This document shows, piece after piece, positions 43,101-53,064 of a stretch of DNA of 64,000 bases (its first letter is position 1; each line of letters starts with the position of its first letter). The DNA is taken from positions 1 through 64,000 of the forward strand of contig SHXD01000008.1 of NCBI GenBank assembly GCA_009693505.1, read 5' to 3'. The stretch comes from Limnohabitans sp. GTDB taxonomy: Bacteria > Pseudomonadota > Gammaproteobacteria > Burkholderiales > Burkholderiaceae_C. The notes beneath the pieces are model-generated. The model saw only the letters and a list, made by a program, of their open reading frames with translations. It was not told where the DNA came from and did no database searches. The position numbers were made by a program, and so were the translations under genes.

Positions 43101-43931
43101 ATGTCTGTTTATTGGGTCGGTGATCTGCAAGGCTGCGACGAACCACTGGGTCAATTACTGGACCAAGTTGGTTTTTCAACCAGTCGCGACCGTTTGTATG
43201 TGCTGGGCGATTTGGTCAATCGGGGGCCCTCCTCCTTGGCAGTCCTGCGCCGCTTGTCCAAAATGGGAAGCAGTGTTGAATGCGTTTTAGGCAACCATGA
43301 TCTGCATCTACTGGCCCTTGCCGCAGGTGCACGGCAACCAAGCCGAACCGACACGCTGCAAGATGTCTTGGAAGCCACCGACAGACATGCATTGCTTGGT
43401 TGGCTTCAAAACCAAGCCATCGCACTTTTCAAAGAAGATGTGCTGATGGTTCATGCGGGGGTGCTGCCGCAGTGGTCACTCAGCACCACTTTAGACTTAG
43501 CGCATGAAATTGAAGGTGTTTTGCGCGGGCCCGATGCTGCCGAATTTTTCATGAACATGTACGGCAATGAACCCGCACAATGGCACCCCAGCTTGAAGGG
43601 TTTGGACAGGCTGCGATGCGCCCTCAATGCCTTCACCCGGCTGCGCTTTTGCTCTGCCACCGGCCATATGGATTTTAAAGTCAAGGAAAACAGCGCCAAA
43701 GCACCCTCAGGTTATATGCCATGGTTTGAAGTCCCCGATCGCCAAACCATTGGCACAAGGATCGCATTTGGACATTGGTCCACCCTCGGCGCCATGAATC
43801 AAAAAGACATATGGGCCATGGACACAGGTTGTGTTTGGGGTGGATGTCTCACGGCCATTCAACGCGATCAGATTGACCAGACGCCCCGGAAAATCGAAAT
43901 CAAATGCCCGCCCTACCAAACACCTTTTTGA
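43101..43931 (+). CDS. apaH: Symmetrical bis(5'-nucleosyl)-tetraphosphatase
   Basis: YWVGDLQGCDEPLGQLLDQVGF, LYVLGDLVNRGPSSLAVLR, VLGNHDLHLLALAAG, MVHAGVLPQW. Confidence 0.94.
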   Translation: MSVYWVGDLQGCDEPLGQLLDQVGFSTSRDRLYVLGDLVNRGPSSLAVLRRLSKMGSSVECVLGNHDLHLLALAAGARQPSRTDTLQDVLEATDRHALLGWLQNQAIALFKEDVLMVHAGVLPQWSLSTTLDLAHEIEGVLRGPDAAEFFMNMYGNEPAQWHPSLKGLDRLRCALNAFTRLRFCSATGHMDFKVKENSAKAPSGYMPWFEVPDRQTIGTRIAFGHWSTLGAMNQKDIWAMDTGCVWGGCLTAIQRDQIDQTPRKIEIKCPPYQTPF

Positions 43932-43952
43932 ATCTGAGACGTCCAACATGGC

Positions 43953-44684
43953 TTGCTACCTGACATGAAACACGCCTTGGGCTTTGACCCTCGCGAAATT
44001 CCTTGGACGGTCCAACATCAAGATTGGCCGGCACTGCCGCCCTCGTCATTGAACGCTGAACGTCTGAAGTGGATTTTTAACAATCCGCCAGATTGGACGC
44101 CAGAGCTGAAACGTGAGCCTTTAATTGGCAAGCGCGCCCCTCAAGCAGCGGCCGTCTTGATGCCCATTGTGATGAGGGGCGAGAATGGCCAAGACCCCCA
44201 TCTCTTGTTGACGCAAAGAACCCAGCACTTGTCTTCACATCCGGGGCAAATTGCATTTCCAGGGGGCAAGGTAGACCCAGAGGACGCGACAGTTGAGCAA
44301 GCAGCACTTCGCGAAGCGCAAGAGGAAGTGGGACTTGAATCTGAATTTGTAGAGATTTTGGGCCAACTGCCAAGTTACGTCACAAGTACCTCATTTCACA
44401 TCTCGCCTGTGGTGGCCTTGGTCTCACCGCATCACACCATTACAGCCAATGTCAACGAGGTGGAATTTACATTTGAGGTGCCCCTGTCCTTTCTCATGAA
44501 TCCTCAAAACCACCGCCTGCATGAATGGGACAGAGATGGCATTGTGAGACGTTGGTACTCCATGCCTTATCCAGCTAGATCACCCAACAAGGACCCAGTT
44601 CAAGCAGACTATTTCATCTGGGGAGCTACCGCAGGAATGATTCGAAACTTTTATCGTTTTTTATTGGCTGCGAATTCTCTATGA
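43953..44684 (+). CDS. NUDIX CoA pyrophosphatase
   Basis: LLTQRTQHLSSHPGQIAFPGGKVDPEDATVEQAALREAQEEVGLE. Confidence 0.92.
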   Translation: MLPDMKHALGFDPREIPWTVQHQDWPALPPSSLNAERLKWIFNNPPDWTPELKREPLIGKRAPQAAAVLMPIVMRGENGQDPHLLLTQRTQHLSSHPGQIAFPGGKVDPEDATVEQAALREAQEEVGLESEFVEILGQLPSYVTSTSFHISPVVALVSPHHTITANVNEVEFTFEVPLSFLMNPQNHRLHEWDRDGIVRRWYSMPYPARSPNKDPVQADYFIWGATAGMIRNFYRFLLAANSL

Positions 44685-44691
44685 TGCGGGT

Positions 44692-45672
44692 ATGAGCTTT
44701 TTCTCTATTTTTTTGGCACTGGTCATTGAACAAGCACGGCCTTTGGGCTCGTCGCATTTTTTGCATCAGTGGTTAAGGCGTTGGGCCGACTGGGTCGCAT
44801 CCCATGTAGACGGCGGAACACGCTCACAAGCCTGGCTCGCTTGGGGCTTGCTCATTGGCGCACCAGCATGTCTTGCCGTACTCATTCATTGGTGTTTGGC
44901 TTTTTTCTTGGGCTGGTTCTTTGCAGTGGTTTGGAACGTGGGTTTGCTTTATGTCACCCTTGGATTCAGGCAATTCAGCCATCACTTCACTGGCATTCGC
45001 GATGCACTGAACGATGGCGATGAGCCATTGGCTCGCGAGTTATTGGCCAATTGGCAGCAAATAGAAATCAATGACCTACCACGCAACGAAATTGTTCGCC
45101 ATGTCATTGAACACTCTGTTTTGTCTGCGCATCGACACGTTTTCGGTGTCTTCTTCAGTTACGCATTGCTTTCCATCTTTGGCCTCGGACCAGTGGGCGC
45201 AGTGGTCTACAGAATTGCTGAATTTGCAAAACGGTATTGGTCGCAAGCACCCTCTATCTCAGCTGCGACAGCAACCACGCCCACTCACCAAGACAGCGGC
45301 AACTGGCACAGCGATTCTTTGAAAACGGTTGCCAACAAATCTTGGCACGCCATAGATTGGCTCCCTGCCAGAGCAACGGCCATGGGCTTCGCCATCATGG
45401 GCAGTTTCGAAGATGCGATGGACGGCTGGCGACACCATGCCGAGAAGTTTCCAGATGACAACGATGGCGTTATCTTGGCCGCTACAGCAGGCGCTATCAA
45501 TGTTCAATTGGGTGGTGCGGCACTTCAGCCCGATTTACCAGGCAGCAGCAGCACCCCTGGCAGACCGCCAGAATTGGCTCACTTTGCCCAAGTCGTGGGC
45601 CTTGTGTGGCGCACTGTGGTCATGTGGCTGGTGTTGGTTGCTTTGCTTTCCTTGGCCAATCTTCTGGGCTAG
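44692..45672 (+). CDS. CobD/CbiB-family membrane protein
   Basis: Multi-TM; RQFSHHFTGIRDALNDGDEPLARELLANW, VVYRIAEFAKRYW. Confidence 0.78.
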   Translation: MSFFSIFLALVIEQARPLGSSHFLHQWLRRWADWVASHVDGGTRSQAWLAWGLLIGAPACLAVLIHWCLAFFLGWFFAVVWNVGLLYVTLGFRQFSHHFTGIRDALNDGDEPLARELLANWQQIEINDLPRNEIVRHVIEHSVLSAHRHVFGVFFSYALLSIFGLGPVGAVVYRIAEFAKRYWSQAPSISAATATTPTHQDSGNWHSDSLKTVANKSWHAIDWLPARATAMGFAIMGSFEDAMDGWRHHAEKFPDDNDGVILAATAGAINVQLGGAALQPDLPGSSSTPGRPPELAHFAQVVGLVWRTVVMWLVLVALLSLANLLG

Positions 45673-45704
45673 GATCAAATCCAAGCTTCTGGCCAATTGA
45701 TGGT

Positions 45705-46727
45705 CTATGACCAACGTTGCTGTCCTAGCTCCTCAAACAACTGCGCATAAATTCTGTGCCGTCTTGGACTCACTTCTGTGGCCAGCAAATCGATAGACTC
45801 CACTTTTTGCAAAGCAGACAAGACACCACAGCCAGGCTCATGCAAATGGGTGCAGTTGTAAAACTTGCAATTGGGCACATGCTGCTTCAAATCGGGCATA
45901 CAAGCAGCCAATTGATTCTGTGGAATGTGCTGAAGGCCAAACTCTTGAAAACCAGGCGAATCGATGATGGCGGTGCCCCGCAACTCCGAAACTGACAAGT
46001 CGGTGCGATCGCCTACCCAATAAAGTGACGTACTTGTGGTGGTGTGTTTGCCCGAATTCAAAGCCTGAGAGATCTCGCCCGTCAAAGCGCGTGCATTGGG
46101 AACCAGTGCATTGACCAAGGTGCTTTTACCAGCGCCAGACGGCCCTAAAATCAGGGTCGTCTTGCCCTCCATTTGAGACCTTAGCTCACGCAAGGAAGTA
46201 TTGGCTTCTTGTGGACTTTTTAATTCGAGTGGCAACACCCCATAGCCCATGTGACGATAAGCAGCCAGGCGCTGCCAGGCCTGCTGAAACGCCTCTCCCA
46301 GATCACTCTTATTCAACACAACGAGAGGCTTGATGTGCTCCGCCTCAGCAGCAATCAGGGCGCGAGACAATTGCGTTTCTGAAAATTCAGGCTCTGCCGC
46401 TAACAAGATGAGCACCTGGTCGAGATTGGCTGCAAACGATTTGGTGCGCACTTCATCGCGTCGGTAAAAAAGATTCTTTCTTTCCAGCACACTTTCAATT
46501 GTGCCCTCGTCTGCTGCCTCTTGCCACCTCACACGATCGCCCACCACGGACTGACTCTTCTTACCCCGCGGATGACAAATGATGCGTGATCCATCATCCA
46601 ACTCGACCACACAATGTCTTCCATGCGTAGCTACCACCAAGCCTGTGTTCATGGCATCTTGCGTAGAGGCTACCAAGGCCTGCGCGGCCTTGGTCTTGGT
46701 GTGTGTGCGCTGGTTAAGCTTGCGCAT
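45705..46727 (-). CDS. rsgA: Ribosome small subunit-dependent GTPase A
   Basis: LNKSDLGE, LGPSGAGKSTLVNALVPNARALTGEIS, IIDSPGFQEFGL (circularly permuted GTPase), Cys/His zinc motif near C-terminus. Confidence 0.95.
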   Translation of the reverse strand: MRKLNQRTHTKTKAAQALVASTQDAMNTGLVVATHGRHCVVELDDGSRIICHPRGKKSQSVVGDRVRWQEAADEGTIESVLERKNLFYRRDEVRTKSFAANLDQVLILLAAEPEFSETQLSRALIAAEAEHIKPLVVLNKSDLGEAFQQAWQRLAAYRHMGYGVLPLELKSPQEANTSLRELRSQMEGKTTLILGPSGAGKSTLVNALVPNARALTGEISQALNSGKHTTTSTSLYWVGDRTDLSVSELRGTAIIDSPGFQEFGLQHIPQNQLAACMPDLKQHVPNCKFYNCTHLHEPGCGVLSALQKVESIDLLATEVSPRRHRIYAQLFEELGQQRWS

Positions 46728-47979
46728 GCTGCATGCGTGCTAAGCGCAAACTGGCAGGAGGATGCGAATAGTAAAACTTCACGTACAAAGGATCTGGCGT
46801 GAGGGTTGACGCATTGTCTTGGTACAACTTTAACAATGCATTACCAAGGTCTGCTACCGGTGTTTGCGACACAGCATAGGCGTCCGCCTCGTACTCCTGG
46901 ACCCTTGAGCGCCAAGAAGAAATGGGCGCCAGCAAGAACGTGAAAACAGGCACGACCAACATGAACAATAACAGTGCAACAGCCTCGTTGCCGCTGGTCA
47001 AACTAGGGGGCACACCCAAGCCTGTATAGAACCAAATTTGCTGTGATGCGAAGCCCAACACGGCCAGGCCCAGCAAACTCATTGCAAAGCTGCTCACCAT
47101 CATTTTGAAGATATGTCGATGTTTGAAATGCCCCAACTCATGTGCCAGCACGGCTTCCATCTCCGAAGGTGTGAGCTGTTTGAGCAAGGTGTCAAAAAAC
47201 ACCACGCGCTTGCTTGCACCAAATCCTGTGAAAAACGCATTCGAGTGAGCCGATCTTTTGCTGCCATCCATCACAAAGAAACCCTTGGCGGTGAAGCCAG
47301 CACGCTGCATTAGTCCATTGACGCGTTCTTTCAAAGCTTCATCCTCTAGCGGCGTGAATTGATTGAACAAGGGCATGATCACATTGGGAGCAATGGCCAT
47401 CAAAAACAATTGCCAAAACACCAAGGCACACCAAGTCCAGAACCACCAGTAAGCGCCGCCCGCTTGCATCAACCACAAAACCAAAGCAATGAGAGGAACG
47501 CCCAAGACCAAGCCCAGAACCACGCCCTTGGTAGCGTCAGTGAGCCACAATTTCCAAGTCATTTTGTTAAAACCAAATTTCTGTTCCAAAACAAACGTTT
47601 GATAAAGCGACAACGGCAAATCGACGAGGCCACCCACCAAGGCGAACGACAGCACAAGGACCACTTGCTGCCAAAGCCCAGGCGCCATGAATTCCAGAAT
47701 GAAGTTATTCAAGGCGCTCAAACCGCCCATCAGGGTCCAAGCAATCAGAACAGCCGCATCGACCCCTATGTCAATTTGCGAGACTTTGGCTTTGGCCAAG
47801 GTGTAATCTGCCGCTTTCTGGTGATCGGCCAATGAAATTTGACTTGCAAAGGCAGTTGGCACGTCGCCCCTGTGCCGCGCGACATGCCGAACTTGTCTGG
47901 CATTCAGCCAAAGCTTCAATAAGACGTTGGTGAGCAGAGCGCCCACCAAAAAATAAGTCAGAGTTAAAGTCGCATTCAT
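46714..47979 (-). CDS. M48 family metallopeptidase (Ste24/CAAX protease-like)
   Basis: MEAVLAHELGHFKHRHIFKM, EYEADAYAVSQ. Confidence 0.93.
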   Translation of the reverse strand: MNATLTLTYFLVGALLTNVLLKLWLNARQVRHVARHRGDVPTAFASQISLADHQKAADYTLAKAKVSQIDIGVDAAVLIAWTLMGGLSALNNFILEFMAPGLWQQVVLVLSFALVGGLVDLPLSLYQTFVLEQKFGFNKMTWKLWLTDATKGVVLGLVLGVPLIALVLWLMQAGGAYWWFWTWCALVFWQLFLMAIAPNVIMPLFNQFTPLEDEALKERVNGLMQRAGFTAKGFFVMDGSKRSAHSNAFFTGFGASKRVVFFDTLLKQLTPSEMEAVLAHELGHFKHRHIFKMMVSSFAMSLLGLAVLGFASQQIWFYTGLGVPPSLTSGNEAVALLLFMLVVPVFTFLLAPISSWRSRVQEYEADAYAVSQTPVADLGNALLKLYQDNASTLTPDPLYVKFYYSHPPASLRLARMQHAQA

Positions 47980-48044
47980 AGCCGAAGTGTAGATCAGCCA
48001 ACATCAGCGACAATCTGGTGCTATGAAAAAAGCCCCTTTTTGAA

Positions 48045-48644
48045 ATGACAGCTACTTCTTCAAACTTCCCCGCCAATCAGCTCCAAGCCGAAACGACCTT
48101 GGCCAAGTCAGACGACAACTTGGTTTGGATCGACTGCGAGATGACGGGCCTTGACCCTGAGAAGGAGCGTCTGCTTGAAATTGCGGTCATTGTGACGGGC
48201 CCACACCTCACCCCACGAATAGAAGGTCCAGTGTGCGTCATTCACCAGAGCGACGAGCTGCTCGACAAGATGGATGCCTGGAACAAAGGCACCCATGGCA
48301 GGAGCGGCTTGATTGACAAAGTCAAAGCCTCTGCCACCTCTGAGCAGGATGCCGAGGAAGCTATTTTGGCCTTCATCAAAAAGTATGTGTCAAAAAATGC
48401 TTCACCACTTTGTGGCAACACCATTAGCCAAGACCGCCGATTTTTAGTCAAGTTCATGCCCAAATTAGAGGCGTATCTTCACTATCGGAATCTAGACGTC
48501 AGCACTCTGAAGGAACTTTCTAAGCGTTGGAAACCCGAGGTTTTCAACAACTTCAAGAAGCAACAAAAGCACACAGCCCTAGCGGATGTGCACGAATCAA
48601 TCGAAGAATTGGCCCACTACAGAGAGCATTTCATTCGCCTTTGA
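48045..48644 (+). CDS. orn: Oligoribonuclease
   Basis: [61 protein letters not shown]. Confidence 0.95.
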   Translation: MTATSSNFPANQLQAETTLAKSDDNLVWIDCEMTGLDPEKERLLEIAVIVTGPHLTPRIEGPVCVIHQSDELLDKMDAWNKGTHGRSGLIDKVKASATSEQDAEEAILAFIKKYVSKNASPLCGNTISQDRRFLVKFMPKLEAYLHYRNLDVSTLKELSKRWKPEVFNNFKKQQKHTALADVHESIEELAHYREHFIRL

Positions 48645-48709
48645 CCATTGTGTGAATTGATTTCAGGGAAAACCCGCACATCTCAAAAACTGTGCCATAA
48701 TATGTGGCT

Positions 48710-48739
48710 GTACTGCAAATAGGCCTTGTGCCGCAGTAC
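48710..48739 (+). promoter_or_regulatory. Stem-loop in the leader of the DEAD-box helicase gene
   Basis: GTACTGC-aaata-GGC-cttgt-GCC-GCAGTAC nested perfect pairing. Confidence 0.5.
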
Positions 48740-48873
48740 CTGTGCATCACCCTTCACGCCTTTGACTCATTGATAAGAGTCACTCGACTGGAAAAGATGG
48801 TCCCTGACATCATGTCAAACCCACTCTTTTCAAACAGCACCGAGCTCCGTTTGATGGTTGATGTTTTTTAACC

Positions 48874-50937
48874 ATGAACGGCGCCACCGCAAATCTTGCG
48901 GACGTCCGTGTGAGAAAAAATATGACTGACGCTTTTGAAGTGCAGGCCGACTTGTCGCCTGCGCAATCCTCTACGAACGAAACTTTCGTGACCGAAACAT
49001 TGGCGCTTGATGCTGCCGTCATGAACGACAGCGACAACGAGTCCATCGATGCCGAGATCACACCCGAGCAACCCAATGGCTTCGTGCTATTGGGCTTGGC
49101 GCCTGAATTGGTGCAAGCTGTGGCTGACCTTGGCTACACACAACCCACACCCGTTCAGCTCAAAGCCATTCCCTTGGCCTTGCCCAAAGAAACTTTGGGT
49201 GAAGCGCACCGCTACATCGACCTGATGGTTTCAAGCCAAACAGGCAGCGGCAAAACAGCTGCCTTCTTGTTGCCGGTGTTGCACACCTTGCTACAAGAAA
49301 TGGCCGCTGAAGAGGAAGCCGAGCGCGCTGCATTTGCACAAGCCTGTTCAGACGCTGCCGCCAATGGCGAGCCAACACCCAAGCGCCCCAAGCGCAAAGA
49401 CCCAACCAACTCACGCAACTTCAAAGCTCCCACACCTGGCGCCCTGATTGTTTGCCCTACACGTGAATTGGCCCAACAGGTGGCGCACGATGCCATCGAT
49501 TTAGTCAAGCATTGCCGCGGCTTGCGCGTGGCCAACATTGTGGGCGGCATGCCTTACCAGTTGCAAATTGCCAAGTTGCAAAATGCCAACTTGGTGGTGG
49601 CCACACCAGGCCGTTTGCTCGACTTGCAACGCTCCATGCAAATCAAGCTCGACAAAGTCAAGTTTTTGGTGGTTGACGAAGCCGACCGCATGTTGGACCT
49701 GGGCTTCTCTGACGACCTGGCCGACATCAACCAACTCACCAGCCAACGCCAACAAACCATGATGTTCAGCGCCACTTTTGCGCCGCGCATTCAGCAATTG
49801 GCCATGCGCGTCATGCACGACGGCGGCTCATCTGTTCAAAAAATCCAAATCGATTCACCCCAAGAAAAACACAGCAACATCAAGCAAGTTTTGTTTTGGG
49901 CCGACAACGCGCAACACAAACGTAAGTTGCTTGACCATTGGTTGCGTGATGCCTCCATCAATCAAGCCATTGTGTTTGCTTGCACTCAAATTGAGTGTGA
50001 TGGCTTGGCTGCCGACCTGCAACAAGACGGCTTTGATGCCGTTGCTTTGCACGGCGCTTTGAGCCAAGGCTTGCGCAATCGCCGTTTGATGGCTTTGCGC
50101 AACGGCCAAGTTCAAATCTTGGTCGCCACTGATGTGGCAGCCCGCGGCATTGACGTGCCCACCATCACGCACGTGTTCAACTTTGGTTTGCCTATGAAAG
50201 CCGAAGACTACACTCACCGCATTGGCCGTACTGGCCGTGCCGGTCGTGATGGCTTGGCCATCACCTTTGCTGAAATTCGCGATCGTCGCAAAATTTTGGA
50301 CATTGAGGCTTACAGCCGTCAACCGTTTAAAGCTGAAGTGATTCCTGGCATGGAGCCCAAACAAAACTTCCCAGAAAGCCGTCCAGGCGGCCGTGGTGGC
50401 AATGACCGCGGCGAACGTGGTGGTCGTGGCCGCCCATTTGGTGGTGGTGGCGGCTTCGGTGGTAACCGCGGTGGTGATCGATTTGAGTCACGTGGTGTGC
50501 CTCGCTTTGAAGGCAATCGTGGCGGTGACCGCTTCGAAGGCCGTGGTGATAGATTTGAAAACCGTGCACCAGCCCCTCGTTTTGAAGGTCGTGGCGACAC
50601 GCGTCCAGAAGCACGCTTCGAGCCTCGCGGTGACTTCCGCGGCGAACAACGCAGCTTCGCACCGCGCAGTGAAACGCGCTTTGAACCGCGTGGCGATCAG
50701 CGCCAAGATGCTCGTCCCGACAGTCGTCCTGATTCACGCGGCGAAAACCGGTTTGACTCACGCGATAGCCGTACCCCACGAGCACCAAGCCGTGACAATG
50801 CGCGCGGCGGTGCCGGCGATCGTCTTGCACGCGGCCCTAAAGTCATGGGTGCTGGCAACTTCAAGCCACACAATGCGGGCGGTCATGCAGCACCCAAGCG
50901 CACTGGCGCTAAAGTGTTGAAAATCACACGCGGTTAA
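48874..50937 (+). CDS. DEAD/DEAH-box RNA helicase with long Arg/Gly-rich C-terminal tail
   Basis: SSQTGSGKTAAFLLPVL, VVDEADRMLDLGF, SATFAPR, HRIGRTGRAGRDG, then GG-NRGGDRFE/RFEPRGD repeats; alternative start MTDAFEVQ at 48922. Confidence 0.93.
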   Translation: MNGATANLADVRVRKNMTDAFEVQADLSPAQSSTNETFVTETLALDAAVMNDSDNESIDAEITPEQPNGFVLLGLAPELVQAVADLGYTQPTPVQLKAIPLALPKETLGEAHRYIDLMVSSQTGSGKTAAFLLPVLHTLLQEMAAEEEAERAAFAQACSDAAANGEPTPKRPKRKDPTNSRNFKAPTPGALIVCPTRELAQQVAHDAIDLVKHCRGLRVANIVGGMPYQLQIAKLQNANLVVATPGRLLDLQRSMQIKLDKVKFLVVDEADRMLDLGFSDDLADINQLTSQRQQTMMFSATFAPRIQQLAMRVMHDGGSSVQKIQIDSPQEKHSNIKQVLFWADNAQHKRKLLDHWLRDASINQAIVFACTQIECDGLAADLQQDGFDAVALHGALSQGLRNRRLMALRNGQVQILVATDVAARGIDVPTITHVFNFGLPMKAEDYTHRIGRTGRAGRDGLAITFAEIRDRRKILDIEAYSRQPFKAEVIPGMEPKQNFPESRPGGRGGNDRGERGGRGRPFGGGGGFGGNRGGDRFESRGVPRFEGNRGGDRFEGRGDRFENRAPAPRFEGRGDTRPEARFEPRGDFRGEQRSFAPRSETRFEPRGDQRQDARPDSRPDSRGENRFDSRDSRTPRAPSRDNARGGAGDRLARGPKVMGAGNFKPHNAGGHAAPKRTGAKVLKITRG

Positions 50938-50950
50938 TTCTTCTACCCCA

Positions 50951-50972
50951 CGCCCCTGCTAAACCAGGGGCG
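50951..50972 (+). terminator. First hairpin of a tandem terminator region
   Basis: CGCCCCTG-CTAAAC-CAGGGGCG perfect 8-bp stem. Confidence 0.6.
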
Positions 50973-50973
50973 T

Positions 50974-50999
50974 AAAAAAACCGCCTTGGCGGTTTTTTT
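50974..50999. terminator. Bidirectional Rho-independent terminator
   Basis: AAAAAAACCGCC-TT-GGCGGTTTTTTT between convergent genes. Confidence 0.88.
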
Positions 51000-51032
51000 A
51001 ACGTGGGCCTCAGATGGAACTCTGGGCTTACT

Positions 51033-51419
51033 TTACGCTACAACTGCTGCTGTTTTAACAGCGCGTTGTGGCAACTTTTCTTTGATGCGTGCAGACTTAC
51101 CGCTGCGATCACGCAAATAATACAACTTGGCGCGGCGAACATCGCCACGGCGTTTGACTTCAATGTTGGCAATCAAGGGGCTGTAGGTTTGGAACGTACG
51201 CTCCACGCCTTCACCACTTGAAATTTTGCGAACGGTGAAACCACTGTTCAAGCCGCGATTGCGCTTGGCAATCACAACACCTTCATAAGCCTGAACCCGC
51301 TTGCGTGTGCCTTCAACCACGTTGACGCTAACGATCACGGTGTCACCAGGCATGAAGTCAGGAATGGTTTTACCCAAACGGGCAATTTCTTCCATCTCGA
51401 GAGTTTGAATCAAATTCAT
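51033..51419 (-). CDS. rplS: 50S ribosomal protein L19
   Basis: [56 protein letters not shown]. Confidence 0.97.
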   Translation of the reverse strand: MNLIQTLEMEEIARLGKTIPDFMPGDTVIVSVNVVEGTRKRVQAYEGVVIAKRNRGLNSGFTVRKISSGEGVERTFQTYSPLIANIEVKRRGDVRRAKLYYLRDRSGKSARIKEKLPQRAVKTAAVVA

Positions 51420-51604
51420 TGTGAGCTCTTTCGTCTATCGATCTTGCACAACGCTACGCTAAAGGCAGCCTCTATGCTGATTTCACCTGACCACGTAAGC
51501 CAAGTTCAAAAGCAACAGCCGCGGCGGGCAGAGGATCGAAAAGCCTTTGATTATATCTTTCTTTTTGGGCCATTTGAAGCTCTGCTCACCCTTGGGCAAG
51601 CAAG

Positions 51605-52399
51605 TTAATCCGATTTAGATTCAACCAAGCCAGAAGCACCCAAACTAGATAAAAAGTTTTCATCTTGAGCGCTCAATTTGCCAGTCAGCCTTGCACCCAC
51701 GATCAAATCTGGCCTGTACTTTTGGGTTAGCACCAAACTTTGTTGGCGGCGCCACTCGGCAATGTCAGCGTGATGCCCCGACATCAACACAGGAGGAACA
51801 GTGATGTCCTTCCAGACTTCGGGACGCGTGAAATGCCCACAATCCAACAAGCCATCAAGTGCGGGGTTAAAGCTGTCCATTTGATGACTGCCCACGTCAT
51901 TCAGAACGCCGGGCTGCAAACGCGCGACAGCATCCAAGAGAGCGATGGCGGCAATCTCTCCGCCCGACAACACAAAATCACCCAGACTCACCTGAACGTC
52001 GACATGCTGATCAATAAAGCGCTGGTCCAATCCTTCATACCTGCCGCAGATCAGTATGGCCCCTTCACTTTGGGACCACTCTTGAACGCCGGCATGGTTC
52101 AGTGGCTGGCCAATGGGCGAAAACAAGACCACCGGCACGGGTGATTCAGAAGGGCTCTTGAATGCCCTGTCTTGTCGAATGACCTGTAAACATTTTTCAA
52201 GCGGCTCTGCCAGCATGACCATGCCAGGGCCACCGCCAAATGGACGGTCGTCTACACGGCGGTAAGTGCCATCGGCGTAATCACGGAGTTGCCAAAGTTT
52301 CAGTTCGACGGCGCCAGTTTCAAAGGCACGTCGGTTGATGCCTGAGCTTAAAAATGGCACAAAAAGTTCAGGGAACAAGGTGATGACGTCAAAGCGCAT
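51605..52399 (-). CDS. trmD: tRNA (guanine-N1)-methyltransferase
   Basis: MRFDVITLFPELF, DDRPFGGGPGMVM, CGRYEGLDQRFI, EISLGDFVLSGGE-like segment. Confidence 0.96.
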   Translation of the reverse strand: MRFDVITLFPELFVPFLSSGINRRAFETGAVELKLWQLRDYADGTYRRVDDRPFGGGPGMVMLAEPLEKCLQVIRQDRAFKSPSESPVPVVLFSPIGQPLNHAGVQEWSQSEGAILICGRYEGLDQRFIDQHVDVQVSLGDFVLSGGEIAAIALLDAVARLQPGVLNDVGSHQMDSFNPALDGLLDCGHFTRPEVWKDITVPPVLMSGHHADIAEWRRQQSLVLTQKYRPDLIVGARLTGKLSAQDENFLSSLGASGLVESKSD

Positions 52400-52416
52400 G
52401 ACTCGCCCTTACCGGC

Positions 52417-53034
52417 TCAATAGTCCAACTGCCAATCAACGGTGATGATCCGTCTCGGCAGATCCACGTTGTCTACGAAGGCCGCCACAAAAGGAATCAT
52501 GCGCTCTGTAGCAGGCTTGCCCTCTTCTTCAGAAGCCTGCGCCAAAACCAAAACTGTTTGAGGACCTGTGGACATCAAGTCTTTCACTTGACCCAGCACC
52601 ACGCCTTCTCTGTTAACCACATCCAGTCCAAGCAAGTCTACCCAATAATATTCATCGGTGCCTGCCGTTGGAAAACTAGAACGAGGCACAAAAATACGAG
52701 CACCTTTCAGCGCTTCGGCTTGGTTTCTGTCGGCCACGTCCAATGAACACGCCACCACTGTGTCGGCATGGTCCTTGGCTTCTTGGATCTTCAGGAGTAC
52801 GGGTTGGGGGACGCTTGCAGAAATTGCTGCTGCAGCCTTTTGACTGGGTGATTTGTTGCCGCCTAAATTTCGATCGGAAGGCAACAGATACCAACGCTTA
52901 GAAGAAAAAAGCGCCTCGGGCGAGGCGCTGTGGGGCAAGACTTTGAACCAGCCTTTGATGCCCCAAGCATCTGCAATGCGCCCCACTTCAATGGCGTCTA
53001 CCGGCATTTCGGCAGACTCTAAATGGGGCAGCAC
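52417..53034 (-). CDS. rimM: 16S rRNA processing protein
   Basis: EVGRIADAWGIKGWFKVLP, YYWVDLLGLDVVNREGVVLGQV; located between rpsP and trmD. Confidence 0.94.
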   Translation of the reverse strand: MLPHLESAEMPVDAIEVGRIADAWGIKGWFKVLPHSASPEALFSSKRWYLLPSDRNLGGNKSPSQKAAAAISASVPQPVLLKIQEAKDHADTVVACSLDVADRNQAEALKGARIFVPRSSFPTAGTDEYYWVDLLGLDVVNREGVVLGQVKDLMSTGPQTVLVLAQASEEEGKPATERMIPFVAAFVDNVDLPRRIITVDWQLDY

Positions 53035-53064
53035 TACAGAGCCTTTGGCTTTGCCAAAAACCGA

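Noticed and set aside
49855-50364. 169-aa minus-strand ORF
   Set aside because: Antisense to the DEAD-box helicase core; shadow ORF.
50327-50920. Overlapping His-rich and Val/Ala-rich ORFs in other frames of the helicase tail
   Set aside because: Low-complexity translations of the RGG-coding repeats, not separate genes.
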